Shown here in pieces: positions 55,619 through 64,000 of a stretch of 64,000 bases of DNA. The position numbers and the translations under genes were made by a program. The notes under the pieces were generated by a model. That model did not search any database and was not told the DNA's origin. It saw nothing but the letters and a program-made list of their open reading frames with translations. The stretch is from contig JAQGHU010000103.1 of NCBI GenBank assembly GCA_028291515.1, forward strand, positions 1-64,000. Direction: 5' to 3'. Every line of letters begins with the position of its first letter. Position 1 is the first letter of the stretch. The stretch comes from Schlesneria sp. (GTDB lineage Bacteria > Planctomycetota > Planctomycetia > Planctomycetales > Planctomycetaceae).

Positions 55619-55845
55619 ACGGTCCACGGAAAATGGTCGTCTTCTCTGTCTGGTTATGCCATATCCGATGTGAGTCAAGCTAGATGAGCTTTCGGGTATT
55701 TCTCCAATTCGCGGCGGAAAAAACCGCGGTCCGGGTGAAGGGACCTCCTCAAGGCGAGGTTTGGTGAGCGGTGTGGCCTTCACACGCGGACCGGCAGTGG
55801 CCGCGTCTGTGTTTCCTTGGTGTGGGTGGATCGAGGCGAAGAGAT

Positions 55846-55862
55846 ATGCTGAAGCATAACCT
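55846..55862. repeat. dispersed 17-bp motif with small palindrome, copy 2
   Basis: ATGCTGAAGCATAACCT, identical over 17 bases to 2465-2481. It lies in the gene-free region between the fmdB-like gene and the protease gene. Confidence 0.6.
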
Positions 55863-56316
55863 ACAAAGCGATACTGACAGTTTTTGACACCCCAGGACAA
55901 TTTGTGACAATGGGGGACAAAACAGGCCTGTTTTTGGCAGTTTTGCTCAAAAAAGTGGATGGTTTGTGACAGATCGAAAGCAAGTCAGAGGGACGCACCG
56001 CTGCCAGGTGAGCCGCGCTGCAACAAACCCGATTTTTGGGGATGCAGGTCTCTTGGCGACCTTGGCTACGAATTCGTTTACAGCGATCGAGGTCGTCTGA
56101 AGTGATCAAGATCAGCCCGATCTTTACGAAACCGTAATGTTTCGTTACTACTCACGCAGAAACAGAGGTGACGCCATTTGATGTCCCTCATGTCAGCTCA
56201 AAGCGCTGTCGACGATTCGCAGTTTGTTCTGGGCGCTCCTGATACGACATCCGTCGAGATAGACAACCGCTTGCTGCAAGCACCGGTCGATCTACTCAGT
56301 TCAGCTGAGGGACCAC

Positions 56317-57843
56317 ATGAGCCGACTGATCCTGGCAATCAAATGCACCGTCCTATTCGGGCTCATGCACTGCTCACTTCGCGCCGAAACGTGGGCCGTC
56401 AAACCGAATGTCAGCCGAGAACATCGGCTGGCACCGGAACTCGACCTCCTGCGACGTGGCAACTGTCGCTTTAAGGGGATGGGGCGAAATGGAAAAGGTG
56501 TCTTTTCAGTCCCCGCTGACAAGACGAACGTTGTTCGCAGCATGGCCATCAATGTTGATGCGAACCTCCCCGAAACCACAACGAAATCGCGGCGATTGCT
56601 GATCAGTTACGCGGACGGGGGCAGCAAGCCGCTGGCCGAGACTTTGCAGGCCGCCAACTTGCGACTCGTGGAAGACTATAGTCGAGGCTCGTTCATGCTC
56701 GTCGAACCCGATGGCGATGTCACAACGGCCACGGTCGATGCGTTGATGAACGATGACGCCGTGGTCCACGCCGCGCCCGATTACGTGGTTTCCACAACAC
56801 CGAATGGGCAGCCTGAGATCGTGCAGGTTTCGGCCACGGCGATCGCGCCCAACGATCCCTTCTTCAACCAATTATGGGGGATGCAGAACATCAAGGCGAC
56901 GCAGGTCTGGCAGTCGTTTCGCGAGACTCCCAACATCGTTGTGGCGGTGCTCGATACGGGCGTCGATTACAGCCACCCGGACCTGAAGGCCAATATGTGG
57001 TTCAAGGGAGGCCGGTACGGATACGACTTCTACGACAACGACAGCGACCCGATGGACGAAGAAAGCCATGGAACTCACTGTGCGGGGACGATCGCCGGCG
57101 TCGGTAACAACGGCGTGGGAGTGGTCGGTGTCACCTGGAAGGCCCAGATCATGGCCATGCGATTCATGGGACCCGATGGCTCGGGCTCGACATCAGACGC
57201 CGTGAAGTGCATCGATTGGGCAGTGGCCAATGGAGCCCACATTCTCTCCAACAGTTGGGCCGGTCCCGACACTTCTCGCGAACTGGGCGAGGCGGTCACT
57301 CGTGCTGAGCAAAAAGGTGTGCTGTTCATCGCGGCCGCAGGCAATTCCGCGGGGAATGGCAACAACAATGACACCGCGCCGTATTACCCCGCGTCCTTGC
57401 CCAATGCCAACATCATTTCGGTCGCGGCGATTGACCCGAACAACGCTCGAGGGTCTTTCAGTCATTACGGTCAGCGGTCTGTCGACATCGGAGCTCCTGG
57501 CGTCGGCATCATCAGCACCGTGATCAAGGGTCAATATGCGAAACTCGACGGAACATCGATGGCCGCTCCGCATGTGGCAGGTGCCGCGGCCCTGGTCTGG
57601 GGGCGAACTTATGCGTCGCCAGCTCAGGATCGGACGCAAATGACGACCGTCCGTGATTTGATCTACGCGAACGCTCGTCCCGTGCCGGCACTGAAGTCAT
57701 TCTGGGGGTACACAGCACCAGCCCGTATTCCGGGCGGAGTACTCGACCTTTCGTTCCTCGCCCAGTCCTCGGGCGATCCGACCACGCCTCCCAAAAAGCT
57801 GGTCGAGTTTCGGATGAAGGTCGATCCGAGTAAGCTGCGATAA
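56317..57843 (+). CDS. secreted subtilisin-like serine protease (S8 family)
   Basis: 508 residues. A signal-like N-terminus (I-K-C-T-V-L-F-G-L-M-H-C-S) precedes a prodomain of about 130 residues and then the S8 catalytic domain. The catalytic residues lie in V-L-D-T-G-V-D-Y-S-H-P-D-L (Asp-213), E-S-H-G-T-H-C-A-G-T (His-251), A-A-G-N-S-A-G (oxyanion Asn-343) and D-G-T-S-M-A-A-P-H-V-A-G (Ser-414). This is a complete triad in normal spacing. It should be a secreted endopeptidase, self-processed from its prodomain. It stands alone, followed by a hairpin overlapping its stop codon. Confidence 0.94.
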   Translation: MSRLILAIKCTVLFGLMHCSLRAETWAVKPNVSREHRLAPELDLLRRGNCRFKGMGRNGKGVFSVPADKTNVVRSMAINVDANLPETTTKSRRLLISYADGGSKPLAETLQAANLRLVEDYSRGSFMLVEPDGDVTTATVDALMNDDAVVHAAPDYVVSTTPNGQPEIVQVSATAIAPNDPFFNQLWGMQNIKATQVWQSFRETPNIVVAVLDTGVDYSHPDLKANMWFKGGRYGYDFYDNDSDPMDEESHGTHCAGTIAGVGNNGVGVVGVTWKAQIMAMRFMGPDGSGSTSDAVKCIDWAVANGAHILSNSWAGPDTSRELGEAVTRAEQKGVLFIAAAGNSAGNGNNNDTAPYYPASLPNANIISVAAIDPNNARGSFSHYGQRSVDIGAPGVGIISTVIKGQYAKLDGTSMAAPHVAGAAALVWGRTYASPAQDRTQMTTVRDLIYANARPVPALKSFWGYTAPARIPGGVLDLSFLAQSSGDPTTPPKKLVEFRMKVDPSKLR

Positions 57844-57858
57844 AGTCGTATCGACTTT
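57842..57858. terminator. small hairpin overlapping the protease stop codon
   Basis: AAAGTCG-TAT-CGACTTT (57842-57858), perfect 7-bp stem with a TTT tail. It begins within the TAA stop codon, a weak terminator candidate. Confidence 0.4.
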
Positions 57859-57885
57859 CGCGACAGGCACGATCTGGAGGTTCAC

Positions 57886-58491
57886 ATGCTGCGATTCTTA
57901 CTGGCGATGGCATTGGCATCGTCATCTCTTGCCCTCGCGGCCGAACCGACGACGCCCGCGACCGAGATCAAAGTAGAGTGCTACGGCGTCATCAGAGACG
58001 GCGTGGTTGCCATTGGCGGCGAGACCACCGGCACGACGATCCATTTTGGCAAGATGATTTGGGATCTCAGCCTGAATGACGATGCCAAGCGAGCGTTCGC
58101 CAAGGAACACTCCAAGCAGCGCGTGACAGTGACGGGCTCGCTCAAACGAGTCGCCGGTACTCAGATTCCCGTTCGCTGGGTGGTCGATGTTGACCAGTTC
58201 TCGATCCCCAAAGAGACCCCCGGCAAGGGAAGTGTCCTGGTGACGGCGACAGGCAAGCTTCGCACCGCTGAGGGATCAGACGACGAATCTGCCTTGTTCA
58301 TTGAGACGAAGGGGATCAACTGGCCCTTGGACTTCTCGAAACAACCGCCGCTCGAAGCTGCAGCTCAGAAGCTCCTGCAAAAGAACGTCATCGTTCGTGG
58401 TGAGTTTGAAAAGACCGATACCGCACGACCATCGCAGTTGTTGATTCACGTCAACGCCTTAGAAGCTGCGGTCGAGAGTCGACAAAAGTAA
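57886..58491 (+). CDS. secreted protein of unknown function
   Basis: 201 residues. A signal peptide (L-L-A-M-A-L-A-S-S-S-L-A-L-A-A-E-P) precedes a beta-rich mature protein with two similar halves. Each contains an extended strand pattern (I-K-V-E-C-Y-G-V-I-R-D-G and V-L-V-T-A-T-G-K-L-R-T), followed by a helix and a V-T-V-T-G-S-L / V-I-V-R-G-E-F strand. That suggests an internal OB-fold-like duplication. GGAGG precedes the ATG. No family is recognised. It ends 6 bp from the convergent lipoprotein gene. Confidence 0.75.
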   Translation: MLRFLLAMALASSSLALAAEPTTPATEIKVECYGVIRDGVVAIGGETTGTTIHFGKMIWDLSLNDDAKRAFAKEHSKQRVTVTGSLKRVAGTQIPVRWVVDVDQFSIPKETPGKGSVLVTATGKLRTAEGSDDESALFIETKGINWPLDFSKQPPLEAAAQKLLQKNVIVRGEFEKTDTARPSQLLIHVNALEAAVESRQK

Positions 58492-58497
58492 CCGCGG

Positions 58498-59655
58498 CTA
58501 CTCTTCGAACCACTCACGCTTGCTCGGAGCCGTGCTGTGCTTGATCGGCTCGCTATCGCGTATCGCACGTTTGATTGGAACTTCAGCCGGGTCCTCTGAA
58601 TCGTCGAATGTCAGTCGAGCCCGCCCACTTTCATCATCGGCCGTGAGGTCTTCGGCCGGTTCGGTGTAGGGTGTATCCGAGCGACGAGATTGAAACTCGT
58701 CGATGTTACCCGCGACCCGCGAAACGCCGGGATCACTAGTTCGTCCGAGATCAACGACCTGCGTGCCACGCATCGTCGGCATGTCCCAGATCTGGGATGG
58801 AATGGAGGTGGGGTTGATCTCCACCTCACCCATGTTCATCACCAGCGACATCTGATTCTGAGGCCAATCCAACTTCACCCGGTGTGGGAGCACGGCACCG
58901 CTAGCCTTGTCGCGACGAAAGTCGTCCAGGCGAGCCACCGCAATCTTTTGACCGCGACTATCCTGGATGCAGTGTTCAGTGATGACACCATGCACCAGAT
59001 CCACGACCATCACCTTTTGCAGTGGTTGGCCATGAGCAGTCAACAAGGGTTGCACCAGCCGAGCCCGTTGACCCGTGGGGTCAATCTGCATGGTCAGACC
59101 CTCAGTCTCGATCGGTGCCACGCCCAGAGCTTGCATTAGCCATTGAGGTTCAAAGGGAATTCCCAATGACTGCCGTGCGACATCGATCTGTTCGTGTCGG
59201 CAGAAGACGTAAGAAGGCTCCATACGCTTGGCCCAGATCCAGAACACGTCATTATTGCTGCCCATGTCGACTTCGTGGCCGGCCAGTGAGTTCACCAACA
59301 TCCGCAGGTGTTGACCTTCTTCGACGACGAGCGAGCCAGAAAGACCCGGCATATTGTTGGCGCGAATCTGAACCTTGTGCGCTTGCCATGAGTGCAGCTT
59401 GTCGACGTTGCGGTTCAAATGATCAACGACTTCTTCAAGCTGAGGATCTTCCGAAAAGCGAGGTCGCGGGACAGCAGCCAAATGATTGGGCTGACGCAGG
59501 CGGAAACTTCCCAGTCCCGCGCAGCCAACGAGTCCCGTGCAACCGATGAGCGGTGCCGTCCCGACCAGCACGAGGCAGGCCGAACGCAGTACCGCCTTGC
59601 GGGCAGCGGCGACCGTCGTCCAGGCGCTTCTCTTCGGTGTGGCTGGGTCTGGCAT
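58498..59655 (-). CDS. LolA-like/DUF4292-like outer-envelope lipoprotein
   Basis: 385 residues. A lipoprotein signal peptide ends V-G-T-A-P-L-I-G-C with lipidation Cys-39. The mature part has a beta-rich domain with L-H-S-W-Q-A-H-K-V-Q-I-R-A-N-N and L-S-G-S-L-V-V-E-E-G-Q-H-L-R-M-L-V-N-S-L-A-G-H, which resembles the half-barrel of LolA/LolB-like lipid-binding proteins. The C-terminal ~80 residues are disordered and acidic. The start is ATG 59655, overlapping the TGA stop of the upstream gene by one base (TGATG), hence translational coupling. Role in lipoprotein or lipid transport is inferred only from fold resemblance. Confidence 0.8.
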   Translation of the reverse strand: MPDPATPKRSAWTTVAAARKAVLRSACLVLVGTAPLIGCTGLVGCAGLGSFRLRQPNHLAAVPRPRFSEDPQLEEVVDHLNRNVDKLHSWQAHKVQIRANNMPGLSGSLVVEEGQHLRMLVNSLAGHEVDMGSNNDVFWIWAKRMEPSYVFCRHEQIDVARQSLGIPFEPQWLMQALGVAPIETEGLTMQIDPTGQRARLVQPLLTAHGQPLQKVMVVDLVHGVITEHCIQDSRGQKIAVARLDDFRRDKASGAVLPHRVKLDWPQNQMSLVMNMGEVEINPTSIPSQIWDMPTMRGTQVVDLGRTSDPGVSRVAGNIDEFQSRRSDTPYTEPAEDLTADDESGRARLTFDDSEDPAEVPIKRAIRDSEPIKHSTAPSKREWFEE

Positions 59656-60143
59656 CAATTCCACTCCGTCGCAAGATGAACCTTCAACTCGGCCTGAATC
59701 TGACGTGTGACAGTTTCAGGAAGTTGCAGATCCTGTACTTCGTAGGTTCCTTCGCCGCGAACACCGCTTAATTCCAGCACCCCGCCGCAATCGTCAGGGC
59801 GTGAACCGTCTAATCGCAACTTGCGATGCTGCAGCAGCAAGAGGGCCAGCACATAGCGTCGCCGTTCATACTCAGGATTCATCTCTTCGGAGAGTTGTTC
59901 GAAGTAGCGAAAGGCGGTATCGGGATCCAATCGTTGCTCGCGTGGATCGTTGCCCGCGGGGACGACCGTCTTCCAGTATCCAAGATGTCCTTCGGGCGGA
60001 CCCTGCCAGGCTTCGTCCGAATAGTCGAATCGCATCATGACCCCATTTTTTTCAATCAACACCGAGTGGCAAACGGTACCTGGCGACAGCGGTTTGCCCG
60101 TCGTTGCGCATGTTTTGCTCGGTGGTTTGAAGTGGTAATCCAT
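59655..60143 (-). CDS. protein of unknown function coupled to the lipoprotein gene
   Basis: 162 residues, no signal peptide. The N-terminal stretch K-T-C-A-T-T-G-K-P-L-S-P-G-T-V-C-H-S-V-L has two Cys and a His that may bind metal. A region with F-D-Y-S-D-E-A-W-Q-G-P-P-E-G-H-L-G-Y-W-K follows, then a helical segment R-R-R-Y-V-L-A-L-L-L-L-Q-H-R-K-L-R. The ATG at 60143 fixes the conserved start; longer in-frame codons reach 60293. The stop and the next start overlap (TGATG), so the two are an operon. No family is recognised beyond an expected planctomycete restriction. Confidence 0.75.
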   Translation of the reverse strand: MDYHFKPPSKTCATTGKPLSPGTVCHSVLIEKNGVMMRFDYSDEAWQGPPEGHLGYWKTVVPAGNDPREQRLDPDTAFRYFEQLSEEMNPEYERRRYVLALLLLQHRKLRLDGSRPDDCGGVLELSGVRGEGTYEVQDLQLPETVTRQIQAELKVHLATEWN

Positions 60144-60355
60144 CAGCGCCGACGATCCCTTTGATCTCAATACATTTTGTTCACTCGAATCGGTGCCTTG
60201 TAATTCACGCGCTAAATACTGACAAGGTGAGATTCTCCCCTTGGCAGCGGGCCGCGCATCGATTACTTTCACCGCCTCGTGTCTGTGGTGCAATGGAATT
60301 GCAATGCCATGACATGACTTCCGGCGGCAGACTTAGAGATGGCAAGGAGGCCCTC

Positions 60356-60931
60356 ATGAGCTTCGGAAATTCATCGCGAGATCAGTACAATCAACCACGT
60401 TGCGACGTGCAGATCCGCTGGATGATTCGGCGTGACATGCCCGAAGTGCTTGAGATCGAGCGGAAAAGCTTCGAATTCTCCTGGACCGAAGAAGACTTTC
60501 TCTGTTGTCTGCGCCAGCGCAATTGCATCGGCATGGTTGCTGAACGACAGGAACGCATCGCCGGGTTCATGATATACGAGTTGCTGAAGTCGCAACTTCA
60601 CGTGCTCAACTTCGCGGTCGCCCCTTGGGCACGTCGCCAGAATGTTGGCACGCAGATGATCGAGAAGCTGGTCAATAAGTTGTCGCAGCAGCGACGCCAG
60701 GAAATCTGCCTGGAAGTCCGTGAGACAAACCTGGCCGCCCAACTCTTCTTCCGTAAGCAAGGTCTGCAGGCTCATAACGTCTTGCGCGGCCACTACGAAG
60801 ATACGGAAGAGGATGCCTATGTGATGCGGTATCAACTGTACCCCAGCGACGAAGTCATTCTTCCCTTTGTCCCTCGCAATCGCATCGCTGATGTCGAGCC
60901 GGACAATGATTCAGACGCTGAAGCTGCCTGA
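60356..60931 (+). CDS. rimI: ribosomal-protein-alanine N-acetyltransferase-like GNAT protein
   Basis: 191 residues. A GNAT acetyltransferase core: I-R-R-D-M-P-E-V-L-E-I-E-R-K-S-F-E-F-S-W-T-E-E-D-F, the RimI signature of an N-terminal Glu and S-x-W motif. The acetyl-CoA-binding stretch V-A-P-W-A-R-R-Q-N-V-G-T-Q-M-I follows, then N-L-A-A-Q-L-F-F-R-K-Q-G. RimI acetylates the N-terminal Ala of ribosomal protein S18 using acetyl-CoA. A C-terminal extension of about 30 acidic residues is extra. AAGGAGG lies 5 bases upstream of ATG 60356, a strong start. Confidence 0.9.
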   Translation: MSFGNSSRDQYNQPRCDVQIRWMIRRDMPEVLEIERKSFEFSWTEEDFLCCLRQRNCIGMVAERQERIAGFMIYELLKSQLHVLNFAVAPWARRQNVGTQMIEKLVNKLSQQRRQEICLEVRETNLAAQLFFRKQGLQAHNVLRGHYEDTEEDAYVMRYQLYPSDEVILPFVPRNRIADVEPDNDSDAEAA

Positions 60932-61009
60932 TTCATCGACAGTCACATTGTTGATTGTTCCGCGGACGGTCCCCATACTTCGGCCAAACATTGGTTTGGC
61001 TCAAGCAGG

Positions 61010-61540
61010 ATGGGATCGTTGATGGAAGTCGATCAAGAAGATGCTGTTGCGCAGTTCCTGGCGCTGGCGCGCTCATGCCAGGACCGGAACTTGATCGCGA
61101 CCGCAGTCATTGAAGAAGTCGTCCGTTTCTATCGCGATGTCCGCATTGCCGGGGCTGATGTCGAAGACGACGGCGACATGCTGCTATTCCAATGGGGAGG
61201 CGGCGAGCACCTGGTGCTTTCCGAGCCGACCGACTTTCGCAAGACTGAAAGTGCGGACTACGAATTTGACGGAGTCGAAGCGCAGTACCTGGACTTTACG
61301 CGCCAGGTGTTCGTGGCCGGTGACGCGGACGACGAAGACTTTGACGAGTCCGCGATTCAGCTGAGCATCACTCTGATCTACGGACCTGCGAACGGCAAAG
61401 AGCAATCGGGCAATGTCTGGATTGCTACTCCGTCCCGAGTTGAACACGACTTAAAGAAGCACGCGGCGGCACCACTGGTCGTTGAACTAATCAACCTGAC
61501 GCCGTCACGGATCATCGCAACCGTTGACGTGTGCGGATAA
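61010..61540 (+). CDS. acidic protein of unknown function
   Basis: 176 residues, no signal peptide or membrane segment. It is strongly acidic (D-A-D-D-E-D-F-D-E, A-D-V-E-D-D-G-D-M) with alternating strands (L-L-F-Q-W-G, L-S-I-T-L-I-Y-G) and a C-terminal I-I-A-T-V-D-V-C-G. No family is recognised. The start is uncertain: ATG 61010 has AGCAGG almost adjacent, and ATG 61022 is four codons later. It ends 15 bp before the convergent CoA transferase gene. Confidence 0.65.
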   Translation: MGSLMEVDQEDAVAQFLALARSCQDRNLIATAVIEEVVRFYRDVRIAGADVEDDGDMLLFQWGGGEHLVLSEPTDFRKTESADYEFDGVEAQYLDFTRQVFVAGDADDEDFDESAIQLSITLIYGPANGKEQSGNVWIATPSRVEHDLKKHAAAPLVVELINLTPSRIIATVDVCG

Positions 61541-61555
61541 TCTTGCTTGCCCGTT

Positions 61556-63145
61556 TCACACATGTGGCATCAGCCATGGGATCAAGAGGTCGATCGGGCT
61601 CGCGGGCGCAAAAACATGTGCGGGCATCGTTCGCACGTCTTTCATGATCGGCCGGAAGGACATCTGGCCGATGACATCACGCTCGATGTTGATGCCGGGT
61701 GCGACTTCGATCAGTTCCAGGCCTTCGCAAAGCAGGCGAAAGACGGCTCGTTCGGTGACAAACAGAACATCCTGATTGCGTTGCCGTGCAGTGTGCCCGC
61801 TGAACGAGACTTGTTCGACATGCTCGACGAATTTTCGAATCCGGCCCTCGCGTTGGATCGAGAGACCACCGGATTGAATCTCGACCTTCAGTCCGTCCGA
61901 GGTGAACGTGCCACAGAAGACCAAGCGGCGAGCATTCTGGCTGATGTTCATGAAGCCGCCGACGCCAGCCAGTCGAGGCCCGAAGCGCGAGACATTCACG
62001 TTGCCGTGCTGATCCACTTCAGCCGCGCCAAGAGCGGCAAAGTCCAAGCCGCCCCCATCATAGAAATCGAACTGCGATGGCTGATCGATGATCGCTTCGG
62101 GATGCACTGCGGCTCCAAAGCTAAGCCCGCCGGCAGGCATTCCGCCGATCGGACCGCTCTCGACAGTGAGAGTGACCGACTCCAACAGGTTTCGCTCGGA
62201 GGCAATCCTGGCGATCCCCTCCGGCATGCCGATCCCCAGGTTGGCGATGGCACCCAGGGCGAGTTCATCGCAGGCTCGAGCAGCAATGATCCGGCGTTCA
62301 TCCAAAGGCATCGGGGGCAGATAGGTGGCAGGGTCTCGCATGGTTTGCGGTGAGTAATAGGCCGCGTTGTCCACCTCGGCGAACGTCTGGTCGTGTTCTC
62401 CGTCCTCGGCGACGACGATTCGATCGACCAGGATGCCAGGAACGCGCACTCGGTTTGGCGCGGCGGGCTCGTTCAACAAGCGTTTGACCTGAGCGAGTAC
62501 TTTGCCACCGCAGTTTCGAACCGCCTGCGCGATGGGAAGCAGTTCACCTAAAACCGCCTCTTCATCCATCACCAGGTTGCCAAACGGGTCGGCCGCGGTG
62601 GCGCGGATCAGGCCGATGTGGATGGGGAACGATTTGTAGAAGAGCCACGTCTTGCCCGACAATTCAATTCGTTCAATCAGGTCTTCGGGCGAGACATCGT
62701 TCATCCGGCCGCCCCGTTCGAGCGGATCGATGAACGTTCCCAGACCGACATGGGTGATGCAGCCGGGGCGTCCCGCCGCGATATCGCGCAGCAAGTGGCA
62801 AATCACTCCTTGGGGAAAGCAATAGGCTTCAATCTTGTTATCAAGAGCCAGCTTTCCGATCTTGGGAAGCAGACCCCAATGGCCGCCGATCACCCTCCGC
62901 AGCAGCCCTTCGTGGCCCAGGTGATTGAGCCCACGCAGTTTCCCATCACCTTGACCGGCGGCATAGACCAGAGTCAAATCGCGAGGATGAGCATCGCGGA
63001 GAAATCGTCGCTCCAGCGCCGCACTCAGCCCTTCAGGGTGTGCCGCTCCGACAAAGCCGCCACTGACGACCGTATTGCCGTCGCGAACCAATGCAACCGC
63101 ATCATCCGCAGTCGCCAGTAGTGTTGCTAACCGTCCACGACTCAT
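61556..63145 (-). CDS. acyl-CoA:acetate/3-ketoacid CoA-transferase
   Basis: 529 residues, fused alpha and beta CoA-transferase halves like the YdiF group. The N-terminal half carries [11 protein letters not shown]; the C-terminal half carries the catalytic Glu in V-E-S-G-P-I-G-G (Glu-329), which forms a covalent CoA thioester. G-I-G-M-P-E-G and [15 protein letters not shown] confirm the fold. It moves CoA between short-chain or keto acids and acetate. It is followed 60 bp upstream-side by a FabG-like reductase on the same strand, so the two may share a role in acyl-CoA or ketone-body metabolism. Confidence 0.92.
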   Translation of the reverse strand: MSRGRLATLLATADDAVALVRDGNTVVSGGFVGAAHPEGLSAALERRFLRDAHPRDLTLVYAAGQGDGKLRGLNHLGHEGLLRRVIGGHWGLLPKIGKLALDNKIEAYCFPQGVICHLLRDIAAGRPGCITHVGLGTFIDPLERGGRMNDVSPEDLIERIELSGKTWLFYKSFPIHIGLIRATAADPFGNLVMDEEAVLGELLPIAQAVRNCGGKVLAQVKRLLNEPAAPNRVRVPGILVDRIVVAEDGEHDQTFAEVDNAAYYSPQTMRDPATYLPPMPLDERRIIAARACDELALGAIANLGIGMPEGIARIASERNLLESVTLTVESGPIGGMPAGGLSFGAAVHPEAIIDQPSQFDFYDGGGLDFAALGAAEVDQHGNVNVSRFGPRLAGVGGFMNISQNARRLVFCGTFTSDGLKVEIQSGGLSIQREGRIRKFVEHVEQVSFSGHTARQRNQDVLFVTERAVFRLLCEGLELIEVAPGINIERDVIGQMSFRPIMKDVRTMPAHVFAPASPIDLLIPWLMPHV

Positions 63146-63205
63146 CGACAGGGCCTTTGCGGTTCTTTGCTCAGTATTCGTCGCCGATTGTGGTTGACCA
63201 GGCAG

Positions 63206-63958
63206 CTAACCCAGCCATCCGCCGTTGACGTGAAGGGTCTGCCCGGTCATGTAGCTGGCGAGGTCGCTGCAGAGAAAGAGAATGACGTTCGAGATCTCTT
63301 CCGGTTCGCCGAATCGTCCGAGAGGAATCTGAGCGATCATTCCGGCTCGTACTTCTTCGGGGATCGTTTTGCCCATCTCAGTTAAGACCACACCGGGGGC
63401 AACGGCGTTCACGGTGATCTTGCGACGAGCCAATTCTTTACTCAGAACTTTCGTAATGGCAATCACACCCGCTTTGGCGGCGGAGTAGTTCACCTGGCCA
63501 TAGAAGCCCACGACTCCGGAAATCGAGGCCATGTTGACGATGCGCCCTCCTTCGGCCAGTCGGTCCGCGACCGCACGGCAGATCTGGAAGACGCCCGTGA
63601 GATTGGTGTCGATCACACTCTGCCACTCTTCGTCCGACATCTTCTTGAGGGTCCGGTCGCGGATAATGGCCGCGTTATTCACCACGATATCCAATTTGCC
63701 GAAGCGCTGAATCGCGGCATCGATCATCTGATTGATCTGACTCACTTCGCGCACATCGGCCGCGATGGCAACAGCTCGTTCGCCGAGTGACGCGACGGCT
63801 TCTTCGGCGAGTTGCCGATTGGTGCCGAACGAATCGTCGAAATAGTTGATCACCACATTGGCACCAGCCGCATACAGTGTGGTGGCTGTACATTTTCCCA
63901 AGCCCTGTCCTGCGCCCGTCACCAGCGCCGTTTTTCCCGTCAGATTGATGGTGGCCAT
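63206..63958 (-). CDS. short-chain dehydrogenase/reductase, 3-oxoacyl-ACP reductase (FabG) type
   Basis: 250 residues. Classical SDR: cofactor loop T-G-A-G-Q-G-L-G (14-21), N-N-A-A-I (94-98), catalytic Ser-145 (M-A-S-I-S-G), Tyr-158 and Lys-162 (Y-S-A-A-K), and P-G-V-V-L-T after it. It probably reduces a 3-oxoacyl thioester with NADPH. FabG and acetoacetyl-CoA reductase are hard to separate by eye. The start at 63958 has AAGGA upstream; a longer frame from 63994 is less likely. It sits upstream of the CoA transferase on the same strand. Confidence 0.93.
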   Translation of the reverse strand: MATINLTGKTALVTGAGQGLGKCTATTLYAAGANVVINYFDDSFGTNRQLAEEAVASLGERAVAIAADVREVSQINQMIDAAIQRFGKLDIVVNNAAIIRDRTLKKMSDEEWQSVIDTNLTGVFQICRAVADRLAEGGRIVNMASISGVVGFYGQVNYSAAKAGVIAITKVLSKELARRKITVNAVAPGVVLTEMGKTIPEEVRAGMIAQIPLGRFGEPEEISNVILFLCSDLASYMTGQTLHVNGGWLG

Positions 63959-64000
63959 CTTGGTTGGTTCCTTTTGAAGTGGTCGGCTGATCACGACACC

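Larger units (their letters stand above)
55001..56316. other. 1.3-kb gene-free, repeat-rich region
   Basis: I find no supportable gene on either strand; open frames lack ribosome-binding sites and known motifs. The region carries a long hairpin (55562-55618), the 17-bp dispersed motif (55846-55862), a cluster of TGTCAG words at 55434-55480, and a 19-base motif at 56051-56069 shared with 4426-4444. It probably holds divergent promoters for the fmdB-like and protease genes. Its length in a compact region suggests accumulation of repeats or a lost gene. Confidence 0.5.

Noticed and set aside
55511-55900. 129-codon open frame on the - strand in the gene-free region
   Set aside because: Crosses the long hairpin and the 17-bp repeat, has no ribosome-binding site, and its composition looks non-coding.
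1-64000. Search by eye for rRNA, tRNA, transposase and prophage genes
   Set aside because: No cloverleaf with a plausible anticodon stem, no rRNA landmark and no transposase or integrase motif was recognised; a covariance-model scan could still find a tRNA.

Overview
The window reads as an ordinary chromosomal stretch of a planctomycete (Planctomycetota, class Planctomycetia). Lineage markers are a DUF1559 prepilin-like protein (8835-9947), a PVC-type CxxCH heme protein fused to a dehydrogenase-like propeller (37451-40462), three ITDAGL-type leucine-rich-repeat proteins, a giant TPR/NPCBM exported protein (15465-20399), a XylR regulator with LacI-like and AraC domains, and a GRDP-like protein. 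Genes lie on both strands in short operons. I found no rRNA, tRNA, CRISPR array, transposase or phage genes.

Layout. 0-8.5 kb: small membrane/LRR proteins, a secreted alpha/beta hydrolase, a truncated haemoglobin, a GRDP-like protein with a Cys/Arg repeat tail, and convergent xylR. 8.8-15.2 kb: DUF1559 protein, lipoprotein, Tat-type metallophosphoesterase, Rieske oxygenase overlapping a DUF5690 permease-like protein. 15.4-24.4 kb: giant TPR/NPCBM protein followed by a decayed, repeat-rich segment (frameshifted TPR pseudogene, gene fragments) and a membrane protein. 24.4-31.6 kb: two cyanophycin synthetase paralogues in tandem, a strong terminator, and a GntP-family permease. 32-42 kb: housekeeping and membrane genes (gltX, mgtA, PVC cytochrome operon, queF, LRR protein). 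42-51.5 kb: DUF11 protein with DPF repeats, the coupled DUF2339/DUF3999 pair, a TIM-barrel isomerase-like protein and an amidohydrolase. 51.8-55 kb: PDZ protein and an fmdB-like / eboA / eboB group. 55-56.3 kb: gene-free repeat-rich DNA. 56.3-64 kb: subtilisin-like protease, a secreted protein, a lipoprotein pair, rimI, a CoA transferase and a FabG-like reductase.

The most unusual items are: (i) a ~93 bp interspersed element in three copies (9947-10040, 22824-22915, 31591-31683, the last inverted) whose terminal hairpin shows a compensatory base-pair change and whose ends supply the stop codons of neighbouring genes; (ii) tandem cphA paralogues in which the first has lost the Mur-ligase D-Y-G-H-N motif and several ATP-grasp residues while keeping the P-loop; (iii) a DUF11 surface-type protein with six DPF[A/G] repeats; (iv) a six-fold [D/E]RRCGR tail on a GRDP-like protein; (v) an eboA-eboB pair without the rest of the ebo cluster nearby. 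All function calls come from motif recognition by eye; no database search was run.
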